Origin: an uncultured bacterium
Lineage (GTDB): Bacteria > Verrucomicrobiota > Kiritimatiellia > RFP12 > CAIWXQ01
Length of the DNA: 58,357 nt
Assembly: GCA_903861045.1 (NCBI GenBank)
Contig: CAIOST010000390.1
Coordinates: 1-58,357 of the forward strand
Direction of reading: 5' to 3'
The translations under genes and the position numbers were made by a program. This document shows, piece after piece, positions 25,654-34,845 of this stretch. The first letter of the stretch is position 1. Each line of letters starts with the position of its first letter. Under the pieces are notes generated by a model. It had not been told where the DNA came from. It saw only the letters and a program-made list of their open reading frames with translations, and did not search any database.

Positions 25654-26589
25654 ATGAGTAAACCGGCCAAAACCCATCAAGAGCAACTGGACCTTTGGAA
25701 ATCGCGCGGTCTTGTTGTGCCGGATGAGCCCTTAGCTCTACACATTCTGGCGCACCATAACTACTACCGACTCTCGGCCTATCGGTTTCCCTATACACTG
25801 CCCGGCCAGCCCGATGTATTTCGTCCCGGTGCCACCTTTGATCAACTTTGGAATCTCTATCATTTCGATCGCAGTCTGCGGCAGTTGCTGCTGGAGGCAT
25901 GTAAACGCGTGGAGATTTCTGCCCGCACCCAATGGGCTTATGTCACCAGTCATCGTCTTGGCCCACTCGGCTACTTGGAGAATGCGCATTTCTCTGATCC
26001 TCTGACGCATGCGCGCACCCTTGTGAAACTCGACTCCGAGATGAATCGCAGCAACGAGGAGTTCGTCAAACACCATAAACAGAAGCTTGGCATGCCATGG
26101 CCGCCGGCTTGGGTGATTGCCGAAGTCGCCTCCTTTGGCAACGTCTCCCACTTGATTGGTCAACTCCGGGAGCCATCCTTGCGCCAGGCCATTGCCGATG
26201 CCTATCAGCTCGACGAAAAGACGTTCTGTTCCCTGCTGCATCACCTGAGCGTGGTACGCAACACGGCCGCCCATCACAGCCGGATCTGGAACCGGAAGTT
26301 TACGATTGCATTGCAATTGCCTCGGAAGAAACCGCCGCATCTGCACGCCAATTTTCATCAACCGCCCGGTACCGAACCTGCTCGTTGTCTCTACAACACA
26401 CTGGTCCTCATTCTTCATCTTGTGCATTGCATCGAGCCTGCCTCGCACTTGCCCATCCGGTTGATCAGGATTCTCCGGGATGTTAACGCCGCCCGGTTGC
26501 CGGACATGGGTTTTCCGCCCGATTGGGAGACGCGCCCCATCTGGGACGCCCTGCTCACAGCCACCCCGGGGAAAGATGCCCACCCATGA
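25654..26589 (+). CDS. Abi-family (AbiD/AbiF-like) HEPN protein
   Basis: This 311-residue protein matches the Abi_2 family: QLDLWKSRGLVVPDEPLAL, ILAHHNYYRLSAYRFPY, FDQLWNLYHFDRSLRQLLLEACKRVEI, and the HEPN motif VRNTAAHHSRIWNR, in which the R-N-x3-H residues would form the RNase active site. The family acts in abortive phage infection or as RNA-cleaving toxins. ATG at 25654 is chosen because the family begins with a short Lys/Gln-rich stretch; the longer frame from 25570 overlaps the predicted RNA terminator. The ribosome-binding site is weak. It is an isolated locus between catabolic genes, which suggests horizontal arrival. Confidence 0.88.
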   Translation: MSKPAKTHQEQLDLWKSRGLVVPDEPLALHILAHHNYYRLSAYRFPYTLPGQPDVFRPGATFDQLWNLYHFDRSLRQLLLEACKRVEISARTQWAYVTSHRLGPLGYLENAHFSDPLTHARTLVKLDSEMNRSNEEFVKHHKQKLGMPWPPAWVIAEVASFGNVSHLIGQLREPSLRQAIADAYQLDEKTFCSLLHHLSVVRNTAAHHSRIWNRKFTIALQLPRKKPPHLHANFHQPPGTEPARCLYNTLVLILHLVHCIEPASHLPIRLIRILRDVNAARLPDMGFPPDWETRPIWDALLTATPGKDAHP

Positions 26590-26635
26590 CCTTTGAACCT
26601 TTTTCCATAAATTCGACTACAGGGAAGGATAGACG

Positions 26636-28690
26636 ATGAGTACGACACAAATGACTGACTTGATTGCCGGAACCGTTTACGCCCGTGGCGACAACCGCTT
26701 CTGGCTGGTGCGCCTGTGCGGCATGTTGCTGGGGCGGCAGGGCGAGGAGAGCGATCAGGGGTTCGCGCAAGGTGTGGCGCTGCTGAAGGTGGACGGGCAG
26801 CCCTTTGAGGCCGGGCAGCTCGTGCTCGACAAGGTCGAGGAGTCGCCTGCAGTTGTGCGCTGCGAATGGAATGTTGGCCAGACGGGACTGCGCCTTACGA
26901 CCGTCTGGCAGGGTGATCCTGCAAGCGGGGTGGTTAGCCGGCGCGACACACTGTGCCATACCGGGGAGAAGCCGGTGGTGCTGTCGCGCTGCCTGGCGCG
27001 GTTCGCGCTGTCATCGGTCAGCTACGAGTGCTACACCCAGGCCAGCAGTTGGTGCCGCGAGAATCAGGGGGCCTGGCATCCGTTGCACGCCGGCCTGCGC
27101 CTGAACCATATCTCCGGGCGCCCCACGGAAGGCTTCACCCCCTACCTGGGGCTGCGCGCCGTAGACGGCGGCCAAGGCCTGGCCTGCCATATCCTGCCGT
27201 GCGGCAACTGGACCATCCGGGTGTACCCTAACGTGCCCTATACGGTGGTGGAACTGGGGCTGGCCGACGAGAATCTGAACCGTACGCTGAAGCCCGGCGA
27301 GTCCATGGCGTTGCCGGAGATCCTCTTCCAATCCCTGCCGCAGGGCGAGGTCCATCTGGCCGCGCCGGCGCTGCACCGGTACCTGGTGGCGGGCCGGCTG
27401 CGCGATGCGAAACCGGCCGCGCCGTTCGTCTATAACTCGTGGTTTGACCAGCATGAGGTGCTCGAAGTGCCGCGCCTGCGCCGACAGCTCGCCGCCGCCA
27501 AGGAGGCCGGGTGCGAGGTTTTCGTGGTCGACGCCGGCTGGTATGGCGCAGGCGAGGGCGGCTGGGGCGAGCAGACCGGCGACTGGCGCGAGAAGCAGAA
27601 CGGCGCCTTTTTTGGCCGCATGGGCGAGTTCGCGGACGAGGTGCGCGCCGCGGGGCTCGGTTTTGGCTTGTGGATGGAACCGGAGCGCTATGGGCCGAAT
27701 GTGCCGATTCGCAGCGAACATCCGGAATGGTTCGTTCCGGTTGGCGACCTCGCGCGCATCGATCTGACGCTGCCGGCGGCCCGCGCCTGGTTGCGCGGCG
27801 AGATCGGGCGGCTGGTGGAAACGTATCGCCTGGCCTGGATGAAGGTGGATTTCAATTTCCGGCTCGATCCCGACGCCGCGGGCACGGAGCTGGCCAACTA
27901 CACGGCCGCCTGGTACGGCCTGCTCGACGAGATTCGTGCAGCCTATCCTGCGACTTTCTTCGAAGGTTGTTCCAGTGGCGCCATGCGCGGTGACCTGGAG
28001 ACGCTCTGTCATTTTGACGGCCATTTCCTGAGTGACACGTCGAATCCGACCGATATGCTCCGGCTTCTGCAGGGCGCGTGGCTACGGCTGCCGCCCGGTC
28101 GGATCACCATCTGGTGTGTGCTCCGTTCCGCCTCGCACATTGTGCCGGGGTGGGGCAGTTCCGTGGAGAACGCCCCGCCTATGCTGCTGGTGCCCTGCGG
28201 CGCGGGCTGGTGGGATACGGAAAGAGCGGATCTTGATCTTTCCCTGGTGGACGGGATGGCGAGCATGATGGGGCTCGGGGGTGACCTGGCGGGGCTTACG
28301 CCGGAGCAACTGAGACGCGTCGCCGAAGCGGTCGCGTTTTACAAGCCGTGGCGCGCCTTTATTGCCCGCTCGGCTGGCTACCTGCTGACCCCGCCCGCGC
28401 CGATCGAACGGCGCGATGGCTGGGTCGGGTTCCAACTACAGAGTCCCGGCGAGGACGCCACTCTGGTCTTTGTCTACCGGCTGGGAAATGCCGGCGCGGC
28501 CCCGGCGCTATGTCCGGTCGGTCTTGACGCCACGAGGCGTTATGCGGTAGAGATTGGGTTTGGCGGTGGGAAGGCGACGGTGTCCGTGGATGGCGCGAGC
28601 CTGCTGCGCGATGGCCTCGCCGCACCGCAGTTCAAGATCGTGCACCGCCGCGCTTCGGTCTTTGTGATCCGGCCGGAACGGGCGGTATAG
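26636..28690 (+). CDS. GH36-family alpha-galactosidase
   Basis: This 684-residue protein has no signal peptide. The N-terminal beta-sandwich is followed by the catalytic barrel: FVVDAGWYGAGEGGWGEQTGDW, GLWMEPE, WMKVDFN (nucleophile Asp about residue 405) and HFLSDTSNP (acid/base Asp about residue 467), with FFEGCSSGAMRGD between. A C-terminal beta domain ends the protein. GH36 enzymes release alpha-linked galactose from oligosaccharides, some acting on N-acetylgalactosamine. The GH106-like gene follows after a hairpin pair. Confidence 0.92.
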   Translation: MSTTQMTDLIAGTVYARGDNRFWLVRLCGMLLGRQGEESDQGFAQGVALLKVDGQPFEAGQLVLDKVEESPAVVRCEWNVGQTGLRLTTVWQGDPASGVVSRRDTLCHTGEKPVVLSRCLARFALSSVSYECYTQASSWCRENQGAWHPLHAGLRLNHISGRPTEGFTPYLGLRAVDGGQGLACHILPCGNWTIRVYPNVPYTVVELGLADENLNRTLKPGESMALPEILFQSLPQGEVHLAAPALHRYLVAGRLRDAKPAAPFVYNSWFDQHEVLEVPRLRRQLAAAKEAGCEVFVVDAGWYGAGEGGWGEQTGDWREKQNGAFFGRMGEFADEVRAAGLGFGLWMEPERYGPNVPIRSEHPEWFVPVGDLARIDLTLPAARAWLRGEIGRLVETYRLAWMKVDFNFRLDPDAAGTELANYTAAWYGLLDEIRAAYPATFFEGCSSGAMRGDLETLCHFDGHFLSDTSNPTDMLRLLQGAWLRLPPGRITIWCVLRSASHIVPGWGSSVENAPPMLLVPCGAGWWDTERADLDLSLVDGMASMMGLGGDLAGLTPEQLRRVAEAVAFYKPWRAFIARSAGYLLTPPAPIERRDGWVGFQLQSPGEDATLVFVYRLGNAGAAPALCPVGLDATRRYAVEIGFGGGKATVSVDGASLLRDGLAAPQFKIVHRRASVFVIRPERAV

Positions 28691-28692
28691 TG

Positions 28693-28769
28693 GGGGAGCT
28701 TCCAGCTCCCCTTTGCACCGGACAAGATGCTTTTGATGACGACGCGACGCGGGAGCAGGATGCTCCCGC
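28693..28769. repeat. Pair of opposite-facing short hairpins
   Basis: The first palindrome (28693-28711) has stem GGGGAGCT/AGCTCCCC and loop TCC. The second (28749-28769) has stem GCGGGAGCA/TGCTCCCGC and loop GGA. The pair lies between GH36 and the GH106-like gene, the second hairpin ending 32 bases before the next start codon. Both stem sequences recur at 31975-32026 in swapped order. Confidence 0.85.
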
Positions 28770-28801
28770 CACTTTTAAGAAGAGGCAAAAGGAGAATACG
28801 A

Positions 28802-31800
28802 ATGAACCGTAAGCAGATGGATCAATTCAAGAACCCGGGCAACGAATTTCGTGGCGCGCCGTTCTGGGCGTGGAACGGCAAGCTGGAGCCGCAGGAGCTG
28901 CGGCGTCAGATCCAGGTGATGCACCGCATGGGGCTGGGCGGCTTTTTCATGCACTCGCGCGTCGGACTCGACACGGCCTATCTCTCCAACGAGTGGTTTG
29001 CATGTGTAGATGCGTGCGTGGACGAGGCCAAGAAGCTCGGTATGGGCGCCTGGCTCTATGACGAGGACCGCTGGCCGTCGGGCGCGGGGGGCGGGTTGGT
29101 GACCAAGAACCCCAAGTATCGGATGCGTTCCGCCATGATTAAGGTGTTCGATACGGCCAAGGGGTTTACGTGGACGCCCGATACGCTCGCGGCCTTTGTA
29201 GCGAGGATTGACGGTGCCGTGGCGCGCCAGGTGCGCCAGGTGCCGCATAATGCCCGCCCGCCCAAGCTGGCAGAGGGCGAGAAGCTGGTGGCGTTCGTGG
29301 TGGAACTGCAGCCGTGCAGCAGTTGGTATAACGACTACACCTATCTCGACACCCTCAGTCACGCGGCAGTGAAGGAGTTTATCAAGGTCACGCACGAGGC
29401 CTATCGCAAACGCTTTGGCAAGGAGTTCGGCAAAACCATCCCCGGGATGTTTACGGACGAGCCCAACCATGGCAACAAGCTCGGCCACGACAACAACACC
29501 GGCAATCCCGGCGGGTTGCCCTGGACCGGAACGTTGCCCGCTACCTTCAAGAAACGCTATGGCTATGACCTGGCACCGCATCTGATGGCTCTGGTCTATG
29601 ACGTAGAGGGGCAAACCATTGCGCCGGCACGCTATCACTATCACGACTGCGTGACGCATCTCTATGTGGACGCCTTCTGCCGCCAGATCGGCGAATGGTG
29701 TGCGAAGAACAAGCTGCTCTTTACCGGGCACCAGCTTGAGGAAGATTCGCTCTTCCGCCAGACCAACATGGTCGGTAGCTGCATGCGGACCTATGAGTAC
29801 ATGCAGGCACCCGGCATGGACCTGCTCACGGAACATTGGCGCGTGTTCAACACCGCCAAGCAGGTTACCTCGGCGGCGCATCAGTTCGGCGCCAAGTGGC
29901 GTCTTACCGAGACCTATGGCTGCACCGGCTGGGACTTCCCGTTTGCCGGACACAAGGCGCTGGGCGACTGGCAGGTGGCCATGGGGATTAATCTGCGCTG
30001 TCAGCACTTGGCCTGGTACACCATGTCCGGCGAAGCCAAGCGCGATTACCCGGCGGGCATCTTCTATCAGTCGCCCTGGTGGGAGCTTTATCCGAAGGTC
30101 GAAGACTACTTCGCCCGCATCCATGCGGTCATGACGCAGGGGGAGGAAGTACGCGACCTGCTGGTGATCCATCCGGTGGAAAGCATGTGGATGATGGTCA
30201 AGAGCGGCTGGCATGGCAATTCCGACATGCATGCGTTTGATGATCTGCCCAACAAGTTGACCGATCGCCTGCTCTCGGAACATCTGGACTTTGACTTTGG
30301 TGATGAGGAAGTGATGTCGCGGCATGCCGCCGTAGCCAAGGTGGGTGGCGCTCCTGTGATGCGCGTGGGCAAGGGGCGTTACAAGGCGGTACTCGTGCCG
30401 CCGATGAAAACTATGCGGCGCAGCACGCTGAGCCTGCTCAAGAAGTTCAAGGCTGCGGGTGGTGTCGTCTCGTTTGTGGGCGAGATCGCTGGCGCGATCG
30501 AGGGCGCGGTCTCCGATGAGGTCAAGGCCTTCGCCGCGACCTGTCCGCATACGCCTGAGATCGGTGCGGCGGTTGGCGCCACCGTGGCTGTAGCCCGGCG
30601 GCTATCTATTGCGGGTCCAGATGGTTGCGAGATCACGCCGGCCCTCTATCTCCTGCGCGAGGACAAGGACGCCTTTTACCTATTTGTCTGCAATACCGGC
30701 GACGATTATGTCAAATCCAATGGTCATTTCATGGGGCAGGCGCTGGCGCGTGACCGCACGCTGGCCTTTGGCGATGTGCGTATCCGCGGCTTTGCGGGGT
30801 GCGCGGGGACGCCACTGCAGTTAAACCCGGAGAACGCCGCCATGGTAGCCGCTCAGGCGGCTCGCACCGGCGACGGCTGGGAGATCCGGACCTCCCTGCC
30901 GGCTTTGGGGAGCCGGCTCTTCGTGATTCCCAAGGCGGTGAAGAGCGGCGTGGCGGCGTGCCCTGCGCAAGTGAGCGTAGTGCGCAGCGAGCCACTGGCT
31001 GACGAGAGCTGGCGCATCACACTTTCTGAGTGCGCCAATCTGGTCCTTGACCGGCCACGCTACCGCATCGGCGAGAAGCCGTGGCAGGCGGAGACCGAGA
31101 TCCTGCGCGTGGACAAGGCTGTGCGCGATGCGCTGGGCGTGCAACACCGCGGCGGCAGCATGGTGCAGCCCTGGGCGCGTGAGAAGTCGAAAACGCCGAA
31201 GTCCACGACGGTCACGCTGGCCTACACGTTCGACTGCCAGGCGCTGCCGTCCGGCGATCTCTTTCTGGCGCTGGAGGAGCCGCAGACGTTCCGCGTCGCG
31301 CTCAATGGCCAGGCGGTTTCCAATACGGCAGAGAGCGGCTGGTGGGTGGATCGGTCCCTACGCAAGCTGCCGCTGGACACGGCGAGCCTGAAGCTCGGGG
31401 CGAATGAACTGGTGTTGGAATGCGAGTATGCGGAAACCCACACGGGGCTGGAGATTGTCTATCTGCTCGGCAACTTCGGCACGGCGGTGCGCGACACGGC
31501 GGTGGCCCTGACGGCGGCACCGAGCACGCTCAAGATCGGCGACTGGTGTGAACAGGGGCTGGCTTTTTACAGCGGCTCGGTGGCCTATCGGCGGACGCTG
31601 GATGTGAAGCCCGCAGCGGGCGAGAAGGTCTTTGTCCGGGTGCCGGAGTATCGTGGCGTGGCCGTGCGCGTGCTGGTCAACGGCCAGACGGCCGGGATTG
31701 TAGGCTGGGAGCCGAACGAGGTGGAGATCACGGCGTTGCTCAGCGGCGCACCGGTCGAACTGGCCATCGAAGTCATCGGCCACCGGCGCAACTCGCATGG

Positions 31801-31939
31801 GCCTTTTCATCTCACGGAGAAGTGGCCGCTCTGGACCGGTCCGGACTCTTTCGCGCGCTGGGGCGATACCTGGTTCGAGGGGTATCAGCTCGTACCCTGC
31901 GGGCTGATGGCGTCGCCGGTGGTGGAAGTGCGGAAGTAG
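28802..31939 (+). CDS. GH106-like/GH2-fold glycoside hydrolase, 1045 residues
   Basis: The N-terminus FRGAPFWAWNGKLEPQELRR and GGFFMHSRVGLDTAYLSNEW is the hallmark of a large family of predicted hydrolases related to GH106 rhamnosidases. The barrel covers residues about 10-450 (FTDEPNHGNK, LLFTGHQLEEDSL and WRLTETYGCTGWDF carry acidic candidates). A GATase-like segment and two beta-sandwich domains follow (LGANELVLECEYAETHTGLE, AYRRTLDVKPAAGEKVFVR). ATG at 28802 has AAAGGAG upstream. There is no signal peptide. The C-terminal 18 codons also occur as a relic at 24265-24330. Confidence 0.82.
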   Translation: MNRKQMDQFKNPGNEFRGAPFWAWNGKLEPQELRRQIQVMHRMGLGGFFMHSRVGLDTAYLSNEWFACVDACVDEAKKLGMGAWLYDEDRWPSGAGGGLVTKNPKYRMRSAMIKVFDTAKGFTWTPDTLAAFVARIDGAVARQVRQVPHNARPPKLAEGEKLVAFVVELQPCSSWYNDYTYLDTLSHAAVKEFIKVTHEAYRKRFGKEFGKTIPGMFTDEPNHGNKLGHDNNTGNPGGLPWTGTLPATFKKRYGYDLAPHLMALVYDVEGQTIAPARYHYHDCVTHLYVDAFCRQIGEWCAKNKLLFTGHQLEEDSLFRQTNMVGSCMRTYEYMQAPGMDLLTEHWRVFNTAKQVTSAAHQFGAKWRLTETYGCTGWDFPFAGHKALGDWQVAMGINLRCQHLAWYTMSGEAKRDYPAGIFYQSPWWELYPKVEDYFARIHAVMTQGEEVRDLLVIHPVESMWMMVKSGWHGNSDMHAFDDLPNKLTDRLLSEHLDFDFGDEEVMSRHAAVAKVGGAPVMRVGKGRYKAVLVPPMKTMRRSTLSLLKKFKAAGGVVSFVGEIAGAIEGAVSDEVKAFAATCPHTPEIGAAVGATVAVARRLSIAGPDGCEITPALYLLREDKDAFYLFVCNTGDDYVKSNGHFMGQALARDRTLAFGDVRIRGFAGCAGTPLQLNPENAAMVAAQAARTGDGWEIRTSLPALGSRLFVIPKAVKSGVAACPAQVSVVRSEPLADESWRITLSECANLVLDRPRYRIGEKPWQAETEILRVDKAVRDALGVQHRGGSMVQPWAREKSKTPKSTTVTLAYTFDCQALPSGDLFLALEEPQTFRVALNGQAVSNTAESGWWVDRSLRKLPLDTASLKLGANELVLECEYAETHTGLEIVYLLGNFGTAVRDTAVALTAAPSTLKIGDWCEQGLAFYSGSVAYRRTLDVKPAAGEKVFVRVPEYRGVAVRVLVNGQTAGIVGWEPNEVEITALLSGAPVELAIEVIGHRRNSHGPFHLTEKWPLWTGPDSFARWGDTWFEGYQLVPCGLMASPVVEVRK

Positions 31940-31974
31940 GGGTGGAAGGTTGCACGGCGTCTCTTGTGCGGCGT

Positions 31975-32026
31975 GCGGGAGCAGGATGCTCCCGCCACTA
32001 TGGTGGGGGGAGCTTCCAGCTCCCCC
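31975..32026. repeat. Pair of opposite-facing short hairpins
   Basis: 31975-31995 has stem GCGGGAGCA/TGCTCCCGC with loop GGA, identical to the copy at 28749. 32006-32026 has stem GGGGGAGCT/AGCTCCCCC with loop TCC. The two hairpins are 10 bases apart, downstream of the GH106-like gene and convergent with the toxin-antitoxin remnant. Confidence 0.85.
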
Positions 32027-32079
32027 GTGGGGCTTGTAGCGCCGAAACGGCAAGCCGTTCCTGGGGTGTTCCTGCTGCC

Positions 32080-32223
32080 CTACCAGATCAGGCTAATCGG
32101 ATAGCACTTGATGTTTTCGTCACACGTGCAGATGGCCATGTTCTCGACCACGGATTGGGAGATGATCAGGCGATCGAAAGGATCGCGGTGATGAAAAGGC
32201 AAGGTGTCGAGCAGCACGTTCAT
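32080..32223 (-). pseudogene. VapC-type PIN toxin with its middle deleted
   Basis: This 47-codon frame overlaps the antitoxin stop by ATGA. It starts MNVLLDT, the first PIN-domain strand with its catalytic Asp, and jumps straight to LPFHHRDPFDRLIISQS and a normal PIN C-terminus (CTCDENIKCYPI). Intact PIN toxins are about 125-140 residues, so about 85 central residues are missing. The reading frame is preserved across the deletion. The product cannot be an active RNase. Confidence 0.82.
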
Positions 32224-32453
32224 GCTTCGTACTCCGCCATATCCGCCAGCGGAGCATTGAAATCGTCGGCTATTTTCACGCGGCCCTTGGCGCTGCCGAA
32301 AACCGGGCGTGCACCTTGGCGCGTGGCGGGTCCCAGTTGGGCTACCGGTCGTCCGCGCTTGGTGACGATGAACACAGTTCCATGTTGAGCCTTATCAAGT
32401 AAGGCAGCAACATGGGTCTTGGCGGCAAATGAGCCAATGGTCTCTGTTTTCAT
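32220..32453 (-). CDS. Phd/YefM-family antitoxin
   Basis: This 77-residue protein opens MKTETIGSFAAKTHVAALLD with the DNA-binding Phd fold, followed by GTVFIVTKRGRPVAQLGP, and ends in a short helical tail that would bind the toxin. It partners the truncated PIN toxin downstream, whose start it overlaps by 4 bases. Since the toxin is broken, the antitoxin may persist as a repressor or as a relic. Two ACTAGT boxes just upstream are probable binding sites. Confidence 0.85.
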   Translation of the reverse strand: MKTETIGSFAAKTHVAALLDKAQHGTVFIVTKRGRPVAQLGPATRQGARPVFGSAKGRVKIADDFNAPLADMAEYEA

Positions 32454-32456
32454 ACG

Positions 32457-32475
32457 ACTAGTTTGGCAGACTAGT
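32457..32475. promoter_or_regulatory. Probable antitoxin operator
   Basis: Two ACTAGT hexamers separated by 7 bases lie 4 to 22 bases upstream of the antitoxin start codon. Each is self-complementary, so the site is a double dyad at the position where Phd-type antitoxins repress their own operon. Confidence 0.5.
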
Positions 32476-32998
32476 TGGCCTGTGCGCCATCAGATTTGTA
32501 GCGTAAACGATTCGTCGAGCTGGGCAACTCACGCACCAGCACAGCCGTTCGCACCCCGGCCTTCCGCCAGTCGAACGGCTTGAAGCCGTTGGCGGGGGAA
32601 TCGGCGCGCAGGGCGAAGTCGCCGCTGCGCGGGTCGGCAAACAGCGGATCGGCCTCGACCGACCCAGCATCGCCTTGTCCATGACCGCGAAGATGTTGTT
32701 CCGCACGCTGAGGAAGCGGCCGTAGTGCAAGTTGTCGCCGCAGTACTGCACGTGGTGCACGAGGTTGTCGTGCCACTGCATGCCGCTGCTGCCTTCGTCC
32801 GGGTAGAGGCCCCAGCCGCCGTAGTGGTAGCAGGCGATGTCGTGCAGGTGGTTGCCGACCACGGTCGATCCGGGCTGGATGCCGAGCGAGTAGATGCCAC
32901 CGTTGTCCGAGAGCAGGCGCTGGTGGTTGATGTGGTGGATGTGGTTGTGCTCGATGCGGTTATCCCTTGTGCGGGTGCCATAAGAAGGCGGGATAGGA
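32472..32998 (-). pseudogene. C-terminal remnant of a right-handed beta-helix protein
   Basis: From 32998 leftward one frame encodes RIEHNHIHHINHQRLLSDNGGIYSLG and VVGNHLHDIACYHYGGWGLYPDEG, classic parallel-beta-helix coils, through RNNIFAVMDKAM. Near 32665 homology shifts to another frame (VEADPLFADPRSGDFALR, GFKPFDWRKAGVR), the usual end of these proteins, and about 80 expected intervening residues are missing. There is no start codon or N-terminal half. It lies directly downstream of the truncated glycyl radical enzyme on the same strand. Confidence 0.78.
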
Positions 32999-33028
32999 GG
33001 CGGGATAGCTGCGGCGGTTGCTTGTCGC

Positions 33029-34840
33029 TCACTTCTCCTTCGCCGCCATCCGCGAGATGATTAGCTCCTGCCACTCCCGGTTCAGTGTGGCGAAGCGGGC
33101 CGACCAGCCGGAGACCCGGACGGAGAGGTTCGGGTAGCGCTCGGGGTGTGACTGGGCGTCCCGCAGGATGGCCACGTCCACGACGTCCATTTGCAGGAAG
33201 ATCCCGCCGAGTTCGACGAAAGTGCGGAGTAGGCCGACCATCGCCTGCAACCCCTCTGCGCCGCGGACGGATTCCGGATGGATCTTGAGGTCCAGCGCCG
33301 TGCCGCACGGCAGGCGGGAGAAGTCCACGCAGCAGTGCGCGGCGATGGCGGCGGTGGGACCGGCATTGGAGCCGGGCGAGGGGGTGAAGTTGGAGGCCAG
33401 GATCTCGCCTTTCTTGTGGCCGGAAGCGGTGGCCAGACGATGGGGCAGGTAGTCCGAAGACTCGCGTCCAAACGTGCTGATGCCGGCGGGTCGCAGGATG
33501 CCGTGCCGCTGCCGGACCTTGCCGACGAACCCGGTGAAGTCGTCGAACACGCGGCGCATCATGGCCTCGGACTCGGCGGACCCGCCGCCGAAGAAGCCGA
33601 AGCGCGCGCGGATCCATTGCCGGAGTTCTTCGCGCCCCTGCCAGTCGGCCCGCAGTGTCGCAACAAAATCGTGCAGCGACAGGCGCTGCTCCTCAAAGAC
33701 GATGCGGCGGATGGCGAGCAGGCTGTCGACCACATCCGGCAGTCCGCCGGGGTGGGGGGAGAGGGCCGTGTAGAGGGGGCCGAGGTCGTAGTAGGACCGG
33801 CCCGACTCGATACAACCGTCCACGAGGAGATCCACGAGAACAGTAGGATGTGTCGAGCGGCGCGTTTCATTCAGCAGTTGCGTGAGCCGGGATTCCAGCC
33901 GCCGGCGGAAATCTTCGTACAGTTCATCGAAAGTCGCGAACTCCACCGCCGGCGTATCGGCGGCGCCGAGGTCCAGCGTATCCTGCAGCAACTGCAGTGC
34001 GTCGAAGGCTTGGTAACCGAAGCAGGTCTTGCCGGGAATCAGGAGCTCCCAGCAGCCGTCATTGGCAAAGTCGCGCGCTTCCTCCAGGGGATAACCGAAT
34101 TTCACGAGGGTCGGGATGATGCGGTCCTCGTTGTAGATTGCCACGATGCCACCGCCGAGGCGCTGGATTGCGGCCACGCGTCGGAGCAGGCGCGCCGGCG
34201 TGCGCTGCGAGATGCGCACGGCGATGGGGAAGTCGCTGATGTGGAGTTCCTCCACCACGTCGAGGATCAGGTCGGTGACTTCATTGGCGATCTCCCGGCC
34301 CGCCTCGTCCACGCCGGCCAGGACCACGTTCTGATAGTACTGGGCGTCGCCGCTGCCGCGCCCATCCGCCGTGATCCACTCACACCCCTTGATCCAGAAA
34401 TGCGCGAGCAGGTCCCGCGCCTCGTCGAGGGTGATCCGTCCGGCCGCGAGGTCCGCCGCGAGGTACGGCCCGAGCATCTTGTCCACACGGCCGAGGCCGC
34501 TCCAGTTGCCGCAGAGGCGCTGGAAATCCCAGAGCAGCCAGAGTGCCTGCACGGCCTCGCGGAACGTTGAAGGTGGATTCTCCGGAACATTTCGCAACGC
34601 CGCCAGCATGGCCTCGTATTCCTGGCGCTCCGTGCCGGTGCTCGCCGCGACGCGTTCTTCGAGCGCCTGGACGTGGCGCCCGTGCCAGACCGCGGCCGCA
34701 TCGAGGCAGTCGAGCATGCAGCGGAGCAGTTCCGCGCCATCGGGATTGAGACCGCCCCGGGAGAGGCGCGCGTGGATCTCCGCGCGGATCCCGCGATAGC
34801 CGATACGCAGCGCCTTGTCGAAACCGAGGGTGGTGTGGCT
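33029..34840 (-). pseudogene. Glycyl radical enzyme (PFL-like), N-terminus deleted
   Basis: About 603 residues of a pyruvate-formate-lyase-like enzyme remain, beginning at SHTTLGFDKALRIGYRGI, which lies roughly 150-200 residues inside normal family members. The active-site cysteine (FANDGCWELLIPG) and the glycyl-radical loop near the C-terminus (VRVSGWSARF) are intact. The GCxE form of the cysteine motif suggests a dehydratase or C-C/C-O lyase branch rather than formate lyase. The frame stays open for another 143 codons upstream, but that stretch is the antisense of an AraC gene. No activase gene is in the window. Confidence 0.85.
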
Positions 34841-34845
34841 GACCG

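Noticed and set aside
28693-28769. Hairpin pairs as ordinary intrinsic terminators
   Set aside because: No T-run follows any copy on either strand and several lie close upstream of genes. They may still affect transcripts, but they do not fit the terminator pattern.
28775-30550. Long open frame of 591 codons antisense to the GH106-like gene
   Set aside because: It lies wholly opposite a gene with clear family motifs, has arginine/histidine-rich composition typical of antisense frames in GC-rich DNA, and shows no recognisable domain. The same holds for other long antisense frames (for example 949-2181, 9556-10755, 15450-17144).
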